Source of the DNA: DATMNI01 sp035570275
GTDB lineage: Bacteria; Acidobacteriota; Terriglobia; Bryobacterales; Bryobacteraceae
NCBI GenBank assembly: GCA_035570275.1
Contig: DATMNI010000063.1
Location: forward strand, 1 to 64,000
Direction: 5' to 3'
Length of the DNA: 64,000 bases
A program made the position numbers and the translations under genes. Numbering within the stretch: the stretch's first letter is position 1; each line of letters opens with the position of its first letter. This document shows, piece by piece, positions 8,630 to 16,876 of the stretch. The notes beneath the pieces were generated by a model. The model was given only the letters and a program-made list of their open reading frames with translations, made no database searches and was not told the origin of the DNA.

Positions 8630-9249
8630 TGCTTCGGCTCGACTGGCTTTTCCAGTTTTGGTTCCGCCCGGTTTGGTTCCAATTGCCTCAACACCCGGTA
8701 CTTCTCCAGCTCCTTTAACGCCTCCTCCTCACGGTTCAGCTTTGTGAGCACACTGGCAAGTTGGGCCGGAAAGCTGGGATCGGCGGGAAACTCATTTTCC
8801 GCTATTCTGAGGATCTCCACTGCGCCCTCGAGATCGCCTTTCTCTCCGAGGGCCGCGACCAGGGCCTTGTAGGCGAGTTCCGACCGGGCATCGAGCCCAA
8901 TAGCCTTCCGCAAATGAACAATCGCCTCCTCCCCCCGGCCCAGGTTTCGAAGCGTTTGTCCCAGAAAGAGGTTGGCATCGGAATAAGCCGGATTCAGAGC
9001 GAGTTCTTTGCGAAAGTACCCGGCGGCTGAAATATAGTCACCGTCCTGGTAGAGCAGAAATCCCAAGCGAAAGTTCACAGCCGGCAAGTCGGGCTTCAGG
9101 CGAAGCGCTTCCTGATACTCCTGGCGTGCTTCGGCGTCGTTGTGTTTCTGTACATAAGCATTGGCATACAACACGTGAAGCCAGGGAGAGCCGGGAAAGT
9201 CTGGTTGCAGACTGGTGTTGCGGACTGGTGTTGCATACAGCACAGGCAT
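8626..9249 (-). CDS. TPR-repeat protein, probably 5'-truncated
   Basis: A 207-residue protein made of TPR repeats (for example LYANAYVQKHNDAEARQEYQ, LGFLLYQDGDYISAAGYFRK, LGQTLRNLGRGEEAIVHLRK). It has no signal peptide, and its first ~17 residues (MPVLYATPVRNTSLQP) are encoded by a short GC palindrome of the intergenic type (CACAGGCATTCCTGCCTGTG at about 9239-9260). The TPR array begins abruptly within a repeat. This looks like the C-terminal part of a longer protein whose beginning has been lost or replaced; alternatively the real start is an internal codon. Its stop overlaps the next gene as ATGA, so it still heads the operon. Confidence 0.7.
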   Translation of the reverse strand: MPVLYATPVRNTSLQPDFPGSPWLHVLYANAYVQKHNDAEARQEYQEALRLKPDLPAVNFRLGFLLYQDGDYISAAGYFRKELALNPAYSDANLFLGQTLRNLGRGEEAIVHLRKAIGLDARSELAYKALVAALGEKGDLEGAVEILRIAENEFPADPSFPAQLASVLTKLNREEEALKELEKYRVLRQLEPNRAEPKLEKPVEPKQ

Positions 9250-9262
9250 TCCTGCCTGTGTT
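9238..9262. repeat. Family E short palindrome
   Basis: GCACAGGCATTCCTGCCTGTG is a self-complementary motif. Related copies (GGCAGGAATGCCTGTG, GGGAATGCCTGTG) are at 24146-24213. It forms the 5' edge of the truncated TPR gene. Confidence 0.6.
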
Positions 9263-9283
9263 TTTGCAGGGTTGTCAGGTGTA

Positions 9284-9829
9284 CTAGTTCGGCAGCACCA
9301 CGGAATCGATCACGTGAATCACACCGTTGGATTGAAAGACGTCGGACTGCGTGACGGTTGCCATGCCGCCCTTCTCGTCGTGCAGCACGACCATGCCGTT
9401 ATGCACCATGGCGGTGAGGTTGCCGCCCGAGACGGTCTTGAGTTCGGCTTTGCCGCCGCCGGCTTTAATCCGCTTCTTCAAGTCGTTGGCGCTCCAGCGG
9501 CCCGCCACCACGTGGTAGGTCAGGACCTTTGTCAGCATTTCCTTGTTTTCCGGTTGGAGCAGGGTGTCCACCGTGCCCGCGGGCAGCTTGGAGAAGGCGG
9601 CGTTGGTCGGCGCAAAAACCGTGAACGGTCCCGGTCCCTTCAGCGTCTCCACCAGCCCCGCGGCCTTGACGGCGGCGACCAGCGTGGTGTGGTCGGCCGA
9701 ATTCACCGCATTGTCGATGATGTCTTTGGCCGGAAACATCTCCTGACCGCCCACCATCGGGTTCTTGGCCGCAACCGCCAGAGAAGCGGCCGCAAGAGTA
9801 ATTACAGAAAGCGCATTCCAGAGTCTCAT
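9284..9829 (-). CDS. Secreted fasciclin (FAS1) domain protein
   Basis: A 181-residue exported protein: signal peptide MRLWNALSVITLAAASLAVA, then a single complete FAS1 domain. Diagnostic segments are ADHTTLVAAVKAAGLVETL, the GPFTVFAPTNAAFSKLPAG block (H1), the YHVVAG block, and the C-terminal NGVIHVIDSVVLPN (H2). FAS1 domains mediate adhesion or ligand binding in the matrix or periplasm. The start is supported by AAAGGAAAA about 7 nt upstream of the ATG. It appears to be a single-gene unit between the TPR operon and a family A repeat. Confidence 0.92.
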   Translation of the reverse strand: MRLWNALSVITLAAASLAVAAKNPMVGGQEMFPAKDIIDNAVNSADHTTLVAAVKAAGLVETLKGPGPFTVFAPTNAAFSKLPAGTVDTLLQPENKEMLTKVLTYHVVAGRWSANDLKKRIKAGGGKAELKTVSGGNLTAMVHNGMVVLHDEKGGMATVTQSDVFQSNGVIHVIDSVVLPN

Positions 9830-9942
9830 TTCTTGATTTTCCTTTCGATGAGCCGTCTTGTTCGACGTTCACCTGGTAATACGCGCCCTCCCGGGATTTG
9901 GATGTAAGCCAAAACTGCGCGCCATAATCGAACCCGCCGCCG

Positions 9943-10057
9943 GGCGGGCGGATTAACAATCCGCCGCACCTCGAAAGTCGCTTGTGGAAGGTCGGCTGCT
10001 CGCTAACTCCCGGCGGGCGGATTGCCAATCCGCCGCAGGTTAACAACCTGCCCCACA
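9943..10057. repeat. Family A inverted-repeat element, copy 2
   Basis: Two palindromic modules (GCGGATTAACAATCCGC at about 9948-9964 and GCGGATTGCCAATCCGC at about 10017-10033) are followed by GTTAACAACCTGCCCCACA at the right end. The left terminal TGTGGGGCAG is missing, so this copy is truncated. It lies directly upstream of the S9 peptidase promoter. Confidence 0.8.
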
Positions 10058-10066
10058 GCGCGTTGA

Positions 10067-10072
10067 TACAAT
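10067..10072 (+). promoter_or_regulatory. -10 box of a probable leaderless promoter
   Basis: TACAAT ends 7 nt before the ATG at 10080 and directly follows the end of a family A repeat. No Shine-Dalgarno sequence can fit in between. Confidence 0.5.
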
Positions 10073-10079
10073 CAACTGA

Positions 10080-12251
10080 ATGTCGAAGTTCACTATCTTC
10101 CTGCTCATCGGCGTCTGCGCCTCAGCCGAGAAAAAGCCCATCACGCTCGAAACACTGAACCAGGGCGGGCGCGGCGGCGGGCGCGGTGGCGCGGGCATGG
10201 CCGGTCCGCCCACGTGGTCTCCCGATGGCAGGACGTTCGTCTTCCGACAGGGCCGAACCCTGATGATCTACGACCCGGCGACCAAGACCTCCAGGACGCT
10301 GCTCGACACCAGCGCGATTGACGCCGCCGCCATGACTCCGCCGGCCGAAGATGGGCCGGTCGATTGGACCAATCGCCGTGCCCGCCTGAGTGGCATGTCG
10401 TTTTCGGCCGATGGCAGGCAATTGCTCTTCACCGCCGGCGGCGATCTGTTCCTGATCCACATTGAGGCCGGTAAGTGGGATCAACTGACCCACACGCCCG
10501 TGGCTGAACTGGATGCGAAACTATCGCCCGACGGCAAAATGGTGGGCTTCCGGCGCGGATGGGATCTCTACACCGTGGACGCCGCCAGCGGCAAGGAAAC
10601 GCGCCTTACCAGGAACGGAAGCGAAACCCTGCGCAACGGCACGCCGGACTGGGTCTACCCGGAGGAACTCGACCTTGGGACGGCATTCTGGTGGTCACCC
10701 GATTCCAAGTCCGTGGCCTATCTCCAATTCGATTCCAGCCGCGAGCCCGTAATCCCGCATGAGGACCTGCTGCGCGAACGCGCCCTCTACGAACCGGAGC
10801 GCTACCCGCAGGCCGGCGAGAACAACCCCGATGTGCGCCTGGGCGTTGTCGCCGCCACCGGCGGCCCCACCAGATGGCTCGAAGTGGGGGAGACGCGCGA
10901 CACGTACCTGATCGCGCGCGCCGGCTGGATGCCCAATTCGCGGAGCGTTTACGTGACCCGGCTGAACCGCGTACAGAACCGGCTGGAGTTGTTCTCGGTG
11001 GACGTGGAATCGGGCGCGCCATCCACCATCTTGAAGGAGTCCGACGCCCACTGGATCAACCTGAAGGGGGACGTGGAGTTCCTCAAAGACGGCAAACGCT
11101 TTCTGTGGACCAGCGAGCGCGACGGTTTCCGGCACATTTATCTGTACTCCAACGACGGCAGGCAGATGAAGCAGCTTACCAGGGGCAACTGGGAAGTGAG
11201 CGCCATCAACGCCGTGGATGAGGGCGGCGGGCGCCTCTTCTATACCTCCAACGAACCCACGCCGCTGGAACGCCACCTATATAGCATCAAGCTGGATGGC
11301 TCCGGCGCGCGGCAACTTACCGCCCGCAACTTCACGCACAACGTTTCGGTGAGCCCTACGGGCGCTTACTACCTGGATACTTACTCCAATCTCAGCTCTC
11401 CGGCCCGCACCGTGCTTCATTCGGGCGATGGCGCCGAACTCGGCGTCTACCGCGAAGCCGACCGCACGCAGGCGGACGAGTACGATATTCTGCCCACCGA
11501 GATTGTGAAGTACAACGGACCGGATGGCAACACATTCTACGGCCGCCTGATCAAGCCGGCCGGTTTCCAGCCGAGCCAGAAATACCCCGTGATCGTCTCG
11601 GTGTATGGCGGCCCCGGCGTGGGCGACCCGGTGCACAATGCATGGCCGGGCATCACGGTCGACCAGGTGTATGCGCATCGCGGCTACGTGGTCTGGCAGG
11701 CCGAAAACCGCGGCATCATGGGCCGCGGCCACGCGTTCGAGACCGCCATCTTTCGCCAGCTTGGGGTCACCGAACTGGCCGACCAGGTGGCGGGCATCCA
11801 GCACTTGATCTCGATGGGTTTTGTGGACCCGGCTCGCATCGGCATCCACGGCTGGAGCTACGGCGGCTTTATGACGCTCAACGCCGTGCTCAACGCGCCG
11901 GACATTTTCAAATGCGGTATCGCCGGCGCCCCCGTTACCAATTGGCTCAACTATGACACGATCTACACCGAGCGCTACATGGGGATGCCGAAAGAGAACC
12001 CGGACGGTTACAAAGAGACCGCGCTGGCGCCGCGCGCCAAGAACCTGAAGGCGCGGCTGCTGATTGTCCACAATTTCGAGGACGACAACGTTCTGTTCCA
12101 GAACAGCCTGCAGATGACCAACGCCCTGCAGCTTGCCGGCAAGCAATTCGAGTTCATGCTCTACCCGCAGAAGAGCCATGGTGTCACCGGCGCCGCGTCG
12201 CGCCAGATGAATGAAATGATGCTGGAGTTTTTCGACCGCAATTTGAAGTAA
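10080..12251 (+). CDS. S9-family prolyl oligopeptidase / dipeptidyl peptidase IV-like
   Basis: A 723-residue serine peptidase of family S9. It has a short export signal (MSKFTIFLLIGVCASA), a Gly/Arg-rich linker at about 30-40, a DPP-IV-type N-terminal beta-propeller (about 45-450) with repeated WSPDG/SPDGK strands, and a C-terminal alpha/beta hydrolase domain. The catalytic triad is readable: Ser593 in GWSYGG, Asp668 in HNFEDDNV and His700 in QKSHGV. The DPP-IV substrate-anchoring glutamates may correspond to PEELDLG near residue 195. The likely role is periplasmic removal of dipeptides from proline-containing peptides, feeding amino acids from extracellular protein. It is monocistronic and convergent with the small gene at 12531-12740. 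Confidence 0.92.
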   Translation: MSKFTIFLLIGVCASAEKKPITLETLNQGGRGGGRGGAGMAGPPTWSPDGRTFVFRQGRTLMIYDPATKTSRTLLDTSAIDAAAMTPPAEDGPVDWTNRRARLSGMSFSADGRQLLFTAGGDLFLIHIEAGKWDQLTHTPVAELDAKLSPDGKMVGFRRGWDLYTVDAASGKETRLTRNGSETLRNGTPDWVYPEELDLGTAFWWSPDSKSVAYLQFDSSREPVIPHEDLLRERALYEPERYPQAGENNPDVRLGVVAATGGPTRWLEVGETRDTYLIARAGWMPNSRSVYVTRLNRVQNRLELFSVDVESGAPSTILKESDAHWINLKGDVEFLKDGKRFLWTSERDGFRHIYLYSNDGRQMKQLTRGNWEVSAINAVDEGGGRLFYTSNEPTPLERHLYSIKLDGSGARQLTARNFTHNVSVSPTGAYYLDTYSNLSSPARTVLHSGDGAELGVYREADRTQADEYDILPTEIVKYNGPDGNTFYGRLIKPAGFQPSQKYPVIVSVYGGPGVGDPVHNAWPGITVDQVYAHRGYVVWQAENRGIMGRGHAFETAIFRQLGVTELADQVAGIQHLISMGFVDPARIGIHGWSYGGFMTLNAVLNAPDIFKCGIAGAPVTNWLNYDTIYTERYMGMPKENPDGYKETALAPRAKNLKARLLIVHNFEDDNVLFQNSLQMTNALQLAGKQFEFMLYPQKSHGVTGAASRQMNEMMLEFFDRNLK

Positions 12252-12419
12252 GAGGAAAAGCAGAGCGAGATCCGTTGAAGAGCGTCGAGGGCGGGGCAGT
12301 CGAGTCTTGTCCCAGGCAAGATAAGATATAAGCAAGATGAGACTGGCGGCGGCGAATCGACGCACCCCCAGCCGCCATGCTGCCTCAGACCTGACGGCTG
12401 AACAAGCGCCGGACGCAAA

Positions 12420-12490
12420 CGCGGGCTGGCTCGCTGCCGCATCGCGGAGGCGGATTAACAATCCGCCGCAGGTTACCAACCTGCCCCACA
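12420..12490. repeat. Family A inverted-repeat element, copy 3
   Basis: Contains CGGGCTGGCTCGCTGCCGCATCG, the palindrome GCGGATTAACAATCCGC and the terminal GGTTACCAACCTGCCCCACA. The inner GCTCGCTGCCGCATCGCG segment is shared with the full-length copy at 57748-57947. It lies between two convergent genes; the rest of 12252-12530 shows nothing recognisable. Confidence 0.8.
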
Positions 12491-12530
12491 TGGGGTTGTG
12501 CCCACCGCCATCTCGCTGGCGCCCTAACGT

Positions 12531-12740
12531 TCAGTGCGCGATTTCCACCTGCACCGGGTCCAGTTCGTACCCCTCATCCTTGGCCGTCGTGACGGCCTCG
12601 CTGCGCAGTTCGTCGTCGGCGGCGCTCTGCGGAACTTTGGGGAAATGGCGTTTGATGACTTCGGCCCCAACGTGAATCTGAATATGCCACAGTTTCTTAG
12701 ACGAGTCCCAATCCACTTTGGCGGTGTTTGCTCGCAACAT
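12531..12740 (-). CDS. Small conserved-looking protein of unknown function
   Basis: A 69-residue protein not recognised as a known family. It is acidic toward the C-terminus, with a plausible beta-strand segment (WHIQIHVGAEVIKRHF) and no signal peptide or membrane helix. It is judged real because the ATG at 12740 is preceded at good spacing by AAAGGAG, one of the best ribosome-binding sites in the window, and because the composition is protein-like. The C-terminus (YELDPVQVEIAH) is readable to a clean stop. It could be a small regulator or partner of the neighbouring MoxR/VWA genes, but nothing in the sequence shows that. Confidence 0.65.
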   Translation of the reverse strand: MLRANTAKVDWDSSKKLWHIQIHVGAEVIKRHFPKVPQSAADDELRSEAVTTAKDEGYELDPVQVEIAH

Positions 12741-13124
12741 AGTCGAAGCTCCTTTCGTTAGTTAGTAAGCACTGAGTTAGTGAGCCACCTCGGCCACACA
12801 GGCCATGCGGGAGAAGTAGACGCGCTGAAAACCGGGGGTGCCCCACCTATCCAGGGTGAACCGCGCCGTGAGAGGCTTGCGTTCGGCAGGCTGACGGCCT
12901 GGATGCCTTCGGATACCTCCGGCCTGAGCGTGCAGGTGATGTGCGGGTCCGAGGCGGACACGGCATCGGAGAAACCAGCCGCGGCGTTAAAGAATCTCAC
13001 GAAGGCCTGGTTCAACATCACGCCGTCCTCGCGCCGGCGAAGGTCCTCAAAGCATTAAACCATGCTCCCAGGCAATGCCGCCACTACTCAACAGGCTACC
13101 AGGCTCGAAAGCCGCTCTGCACCG
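12741..13124 (-). other. Gene-poor gap with a possible TssM/IcmF C-terminal relic
   Basis: No intact gene is recognisable. On the minus strand, about 13020-12890, an open segment reads LNQAFVRFFNAAAGFSDAVS and then DPHITCTLRPEVSEGIQAVS. This resembles, from memory of the family, the C-terminal region of type VI secretion TssM/IcmF proteins (FFxRAA...DP...F.LRP..SEGI...L). Similarity then stops and no ribosome-binding site is seen. If correct it is a small relic; no other T6SS gene is in the window. Confidence 0.3.
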
Positions 13125-14363
13125 TCAGTGAATCGTCCGCGTCTTGCGGTTCATATAGTCCATGAGCAGGTACTTGCCCAGATTGAACGGGGTGGTGAAA
13201 TAGGCTTTGCCGCGGCAGATCTCGGTTACCTTCCGGACGAAGTTGACCAGGCCGTAGTCGGTGGCCAGCATGAAAGTGTTGATCAGGATGCCCTGCTTCT
13301 TGCAGCGGTTCACTTCTTCCAGGGTGCGGCTGATCACCAGCGGGTCCAGGCCGAATGCGTTCTTGTAGAGGCGGCCGTCTTCCAGCGTCAGGCAACTGGG
13401 CTTGCCGTCCGTAATCATGACAATCTGGCGCATGTCCTTGCGCTCCTGGTTCAGCAGGCGCTGCGCCAGAATCAGGCCGTCGCGGGTGTTGGTGTAGTAC
13501 GGGCCCACCTGGACGCGCGCCAACTGGCTGATGGCCAGTTCCTCGGCGCTGTCGTGGAAGAGCACGCAGCGCAGGCTGTCGCCGGGATATTGCGTGCGGA
13601 TCAGATGGGCCAGCGCCAGCGCTACTTTCTTGGCCGGGGTGAAACGGTCCTCTCCGTAGAGGATCATGCTGTGGCTGCAATCCAGCATCAGCACGGTGGC
13701 GCAGGAGCTTTGGTATTCGCACTGGTGGACACGGAGGTCGGAATAGTCCATGTCCAGCGGCACCTTGGCGCCCTCGCGGCGGATAGCGGAGAACAGCGTT
13801 TCGCTGACGTCGAGGTTCAGCATATCGCCGAACTCGTACGGTTTCGAAGCGCCGGAGGTTTCGATGCCGGTGGCCAGGTCGCGTGTATCGTGACGGCCGA
13901 AACTGGATTTGCCGAGCGAGCCCAGCAGGTCTTTGAGAGTCTTGAAGCCGAGGAAGTCGAGCGACTTGTCGGTGACCTCGAATTTTACTTTTGTATCTTT
14001 GGGATTGCCGGCGCCACCGGTCCCGGTCTGTGGCTTGCCGGGTTCCTCGATGGTGATCTGCCCTTCGTCAACCATCTTCTGCACCAGCAGGTCGAGCAGT
14101 TGGTCCGTCTGCTCGGGCGTCATTCTTCCCAGCCGCTCCATCATTTCCTGCAGCGTCTGATCGTTGAATAGTTCGCCGTGTTCCAGGGCTTCCTGGATGG
14201 CCTTTTTGAGGTCTTCCAACGTGTGTTGGTTCCACTCGCTGAAGGGCATGTACTGGGAGTTGAAGCCGCTTTCGAGCAGGAAATCGGAGAGCGCCTGGAG
14301 AAGGTCCTGGGCGTCAATGCCGAGATCCTCGCCGGTGTACTTGGAATAGTGGATCCATTTCAT
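13125..14363 (-). CDS. VWA-domain protein, partner of the MoxR-type ATPase
   Basis: A 412-residue cytoplasmic protein. The N-terminal half is helical and acidic (LLQALSDFLLESGF, a QEMMERLGRMTPEQTDQLLD helical pair, then a GTGGAG linker). The C-terminal half is a von Willebrand A domain with a full MIDAS site: D228-x-S-x-S (LDCSHS), the downstream threonine in YTNTRDG and the aspartate in MITDGKPS. VWA proteins encoded beside MoxR AAA+ ATPases form chelatase-like chaperone pairs that remodel or metallate a target, as BchD/BchI do. The start at 14363 has GAGGG 6 nt upstream; a frame open to 14408 only adds residues encoded by a hairpin. It lies 44 bp downstream of the ATPase gene on the same strand. 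Confidence 0.88.
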   Translation of the reverse strand: MKWIHYSKYTGEDLGIDAQDLLQALSDFLLESGFNSQYMPFSEWNQHTLEDLKKAIQEALEHGELFNDQTLQEMMERLGRMTPEQTDQLLDLLVQKMVDEGQITIEEPGKPQTGTGGAGNPKDTKVKFEVTDKSLDFLGFKTLKDLLGSLGKSSFGRHDTRDLATGIETSGASKPYEFGDMLNLDVSETLFSAIRREGAKVPLDMDYSDLRVHQCEYQSSCATVLMLDCSHSMILYGEDRFTPAKKVALALAHLIRTQYPGDSLRCVLFHDSAEELAISQLARVQVGPYYTNTRDGLILAQRLLNQERKDMRQIVMITDGKPSCLTLEDGRLYKNAFGLDPLVISRTLEEVNRCKKQGILINTFMLATDYGLVNFVRKVTEICRGKAYFTTPFNLGKYLLMDYMNRKTRTIH

Positions 14364-14384
14364 AGGAACCCTCAAATACTGCAT

Positions 14385-14403
14385 CGCGACCCAGAGGGTC
14401 GCG
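14385..14403 (-). promoter_or_regulatory. Perfect hairpin between moxR-type and VWA genes
   Basis: CGCGACCC-AGA-GGGTCGCG is an 8-bp perfect stem with a 3-nt loop, in the 44-bp gap between the two operon partners and just before the VWA ribosome-binding site. There is no U tract. It could stabilise the upstream mRNA segment or set the ratio of the two proteins. Confidence 0.5.
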
Positions 14404-14407
14404 GCCA

Positions 14408-15904
14408 CTAGTTATACTGACGCCGGAAATTGGGGCGCTCGGGCTTGGATTCTTCGCGCGGCTCGCGTTTCTTGTCTTCGGCTGCGAATCCGCGCTCTTC
14501 GTTGCGGCTGATGCGGCGGTGCGCATACAGGCCTTCGAGGACGAATTCGGCGGCGGCGGCGCGGACGGCATCGGGCTCGTTGACGCTTAGTCCCAGAGCT
14601 TTGGTTTTCTCCATGAGGCCCTGAATGCCGCTGAGTTGCCGGACCATGGTGGCGGAATCCTCGGTTTCGTCCAGTTTCAGCGAGCCGCCCAGGTCGAACC
14701 ACTGAACAATTTGCGAAACGTTGGCGCCCTCAAAATATTCGGTGTAGACCTTGCCGACGGCGGTCCTGATGATTTCGCGGGCCACCGTATCGCCGCCTTT
14801 CAGTTCGCCTTCGTATTCCAGTTCCAGCTTGCCGGTGATGGCGGGCAGGGCGCAATAGAGGTCCACAATGCGGGGCACGGCTACATCGTCCTTGGCTTTG
14901 AGCGCGCGGCGCTCGGCGTTCGAGACCACGTTTTCGAGCACCGATATCGGCAGGCGTTGCGAGACGCCGGAGCGCTTGTCGATGCGTTTGTCCTCGCGCG
15001 CCAGGAAGGCGAGTTGCTCCACCACCTGGCGCATGTAGCCGGGCACGCGCACCTCGACGGGAGAGGGCCGCTGCAACCAGGCTTCCTGGCCGGTGATGGT
15101 CATGCCTTGCTCCAGGGTGGCGGGGTAGTGAGTGCGGATCTCGCTGCCGATGCGGTCTTTGAGCGGCGTGATGATCTTGCCGCGCGCGGTGTAGTCCTCG
15201 GGGTTAGCGGTGAAGACCAGCATGAGGTCGAGCGGCAGGCGGACCGGATAGCCCTTAATCTGCACGTCGCCCTCCTGCATGATATTGAAGAGGCCGACCT
15301 GGATCTTACCGGCCAGATCCGGCAATTCGTTGATGGCGAAAATGCCGCGGTTGGCGCGCGGCAGCAGGCCGTAGTGGACGGTGAGCTCGTCGGAAATGTC
15401 CTGGCCGCGGCGGGCCGCCTTGATGGGGTCGATATCGCCGATCATGTCGGCGATGGTCACGTCGGGCGTGGCCAGCTTCTCCACGTAGCGCTGATCGCGA
15501 TGGAGCCACGCGATGGGCGCCTCATCGGGATGCGCGGCGATCAGGTCGCGGCAGCGGCGGCAGATCGGGCGGTACGGATGGTCGTGAATCTCGCAGCCTT
15601 CCACGTACGGCGTGGCTTCGTCCAGCAGCGTGGTCATGAGCCGGATGAGGCGGGTCTTGGCTTGGCCGCGAAGACCCAGCAGAATGAAGTTGTGGCGCGA
15701 CAGGATGGCGTTGATCACCTGCGGAACCACGGTGTCTTCGTAGCCGAGAATGCCGGGGAACAGCGTTTCCCCGCGCTGGATTTTGCAAATTAGATTATTC
15801 CGCAGTTCGTCTTTGACGGACCGGTTGGCAAGTCTGGCTTCCGAGAAAGAACTGGAGCGCAACGCGCCCAGTGTACGGGGTAGTTCCTGAATGGTACGGG
15901 ACAC
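14408..15904 (-). CDS. MoxR-type AAA+ ATPase (magnesium-chelatase-like)
   Basis: A 498-residue AAA+ protein of the MoxR/ChlI-like branch. The Walker A region is GLRGQAKT (residues 77-84), with Ala in place of the usual second Gly. Walker B reads GIFAINELPDL, and sensor-like residues follow in LVFTANPEDYTARGK. Unusual is a cysteine/histidine patch soon after Walker A (C104, H107, H109, C115, C118), which could bind zinc or iron. The C-terminus is charged and probably flexible. With the adjacent VWA protein it likely forms an ATP-driven remodelling pair. The GTG start at 15904 is preceded by GGGGGA and, further up, TACAAT. It diverges from the signal peptidase gene across a palindrome-rich 160-bp gap. 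Confidence 0.88.
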   Translation of the reverse strand: MSRTIQELPRTLGALRSSSFSEARLANRSVKDELRNNLICKIQRGETLFPGILGYEDTVVPQVINAILSRHNFILLGLRGQAKTRLIRLMTTLLDEATPYVEGCEIHDHPYRPICRRCRDLIAAHPDEAPIAWLHRDQRYVEKLATPDVTIADMIGDIDPIKAARRGQDISDELTVHYGLLPRANRGIFAINELPDLAGKIQVGLFNIMQEGDVQIKGYPVRLPLDLMLVFTANPEDYTARGKIITPLKDRIGSEIRTHYPATLEQGMTITGQEAWLQRPSPVEVRVPGYMRQVVEQLAFLAREDKRIDKRSGVSQRLPISVLENVVSNAERRALKAKDDVAVPRIVDLYCALPAITGKLELEYEGELKGGDTVAREIIRTAVGKVYTEYFEGANVSQIVQWFDLGGSLKLDETEDSATMVRQLSGIQGLMEKTKALGLSVNEPDAVRAAAAEFVLEGLYAHRRISRNEERGFAAEDKKREPREESKPERPNFRRQYN

Positions 15905-15940
15905 GCAATCCCCCTCTGATGGCGATTGTACCAGACCAGC

Positions 15941-16051
15941 GGCAAAAGACCGGTGGCCAGTGGCCCGTGAAAGCGCCGGACACCGGACTGGGTAGCCTTT
16001 GGCGCCGGACTAATCCACCGGCCACGGGCCACCGGCTACTGGCCACCAGTT
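15941..16051. repeat. GC-rich palindromic cluster
   Basis: CCGGTGGCCAGTGGCCCGTG on the left is repeated in inverted, slightly changed form on the right (CACGGGCCACCGGCTACTGG). The two arms flank GCGCCGGACACCGGACTGGG. It lies between divergent promoters and could form a large cruciform or hairpin. Confidence 0.6.
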
Positions 16052-16054
16052 CGC

Positions 16055-16060
16055 TACAAT
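16055..16060 (+). promoter_or_regulatory. -10 box of a probable leaderless promoter
   Basis: TACAAT ends 6 nt before the GTG at 16067. This favours the GTG start and a leaderless transcript. Confidence 0.5.
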
Positions 16061-16066
16061 AAACCT

Positions 16067-16855
16067 GTGGAGACTCAGACACACACGGGACTCAGCCTGC
16101 GCGCGCGGTTTACGGAGTTGACGCAAGAGGTGAATCGCGGCTTCATCGCCGAGTGGATGGTCACGATTGTTCTGCTGCTGTTCGGCACCACGGTGCTGGT
16201 GCAGGCCTTCGTAATTCCCAGCGCGTCGATGGTGGGGACGCTGCTGATTGGCGACCACGTGCTGGTGGACAAGCTGGTCTACTCTCCTCAGGGCGCGCTT
16301 TCGGGCAAGGTGCTGCCGTACCGAGATGTGCGGCGCGGCGACATCATCGTGTTCCGCTATCCGCTGAACATTTCGCAGGACTACGTGAAGCGGGCCATCG
16401 GCGTTCCCGGCGACCACATCCGGTTCGAAAACCAGGAACTGATTCTGAACGGGCACAAGGTGAAGGAGCCGTACACGCTCCACTCGGCGCCCTACCCGGA
16501 CCAGTACCGCGACAATTTTCCGGCGGCGCCGCAGAACATGCCGTTACGGCCGCGGGCCGCGGAGATGCTGGCCGAGCACGTGGTGAACGGCGAACTGGTG
16601 GTGCCGCAGGGCTTCGTTTACGCCATGGGCGACAACCGCGACGACTCCGACGACAGCCGGTACTGGGGCCTGGTGCCGCGGGAGAACGTGGTGGGCACGC
16701 CGCTGATTATTTACTGGTCGTACGATGCGCCGACGGCGGATTTGTCGAACGGCAACATCGGGTTCGACCATGTATTGGATGTGGTGACGCACTTCTTCAC
16801 GAAGACCCGGTGGACACGAACGTTCAAGCTGCTGCACGGCTATCCGCTGCAGTAG
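16067..16855 (+). CDS. lepB: Type I signal peptidase
   Basis: A 262-residue leader peptidase that removes signal peptides from exported proteins at the outer face of the inner membrane. One membrane anchor (about 29-50) is followed by box B, IPSASMVGTLLIGD, with nucleophile Ser54, and by box D, YVKRAIGVPGD, with general base Lys108. Box E is GDNRDDSDDSRYWG. The start is GTG; the next in-frame ATG lies inside the membrane anchor, and TACAAT 6 nt before the GTG supports the longer form. It is followed 21 bp later by the racemase-like gene, with a second signal peptidase beyond it. Confidence 0.93.
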   Translation: METQTHTGLSLRARFTELTQEVNRGFIAEWMVTIVLLLFGTTVLVQAFVIPSASMVGTLLIGDHVLVDKLVYSPQGALSGKVLPYRDVRRGDIIVFRYPLNISQDYVKRAIGVPGDHIRFENQELILNGHKVKEPYTLHSAPYPDQYRDNFPAAPQNMPLRPRAAEMLAEHVVNGELVVPQGFVYAMGDNRDDSDDSRYWGLVPRENVVGTPLIIYWSYDAPTADLSNGNIGFDHVLDVVTHFFTKTRWTRTFKLLHGYPLQ

Positions 16856-16876
16856 CAGCATGACGGCGCCAGACCT

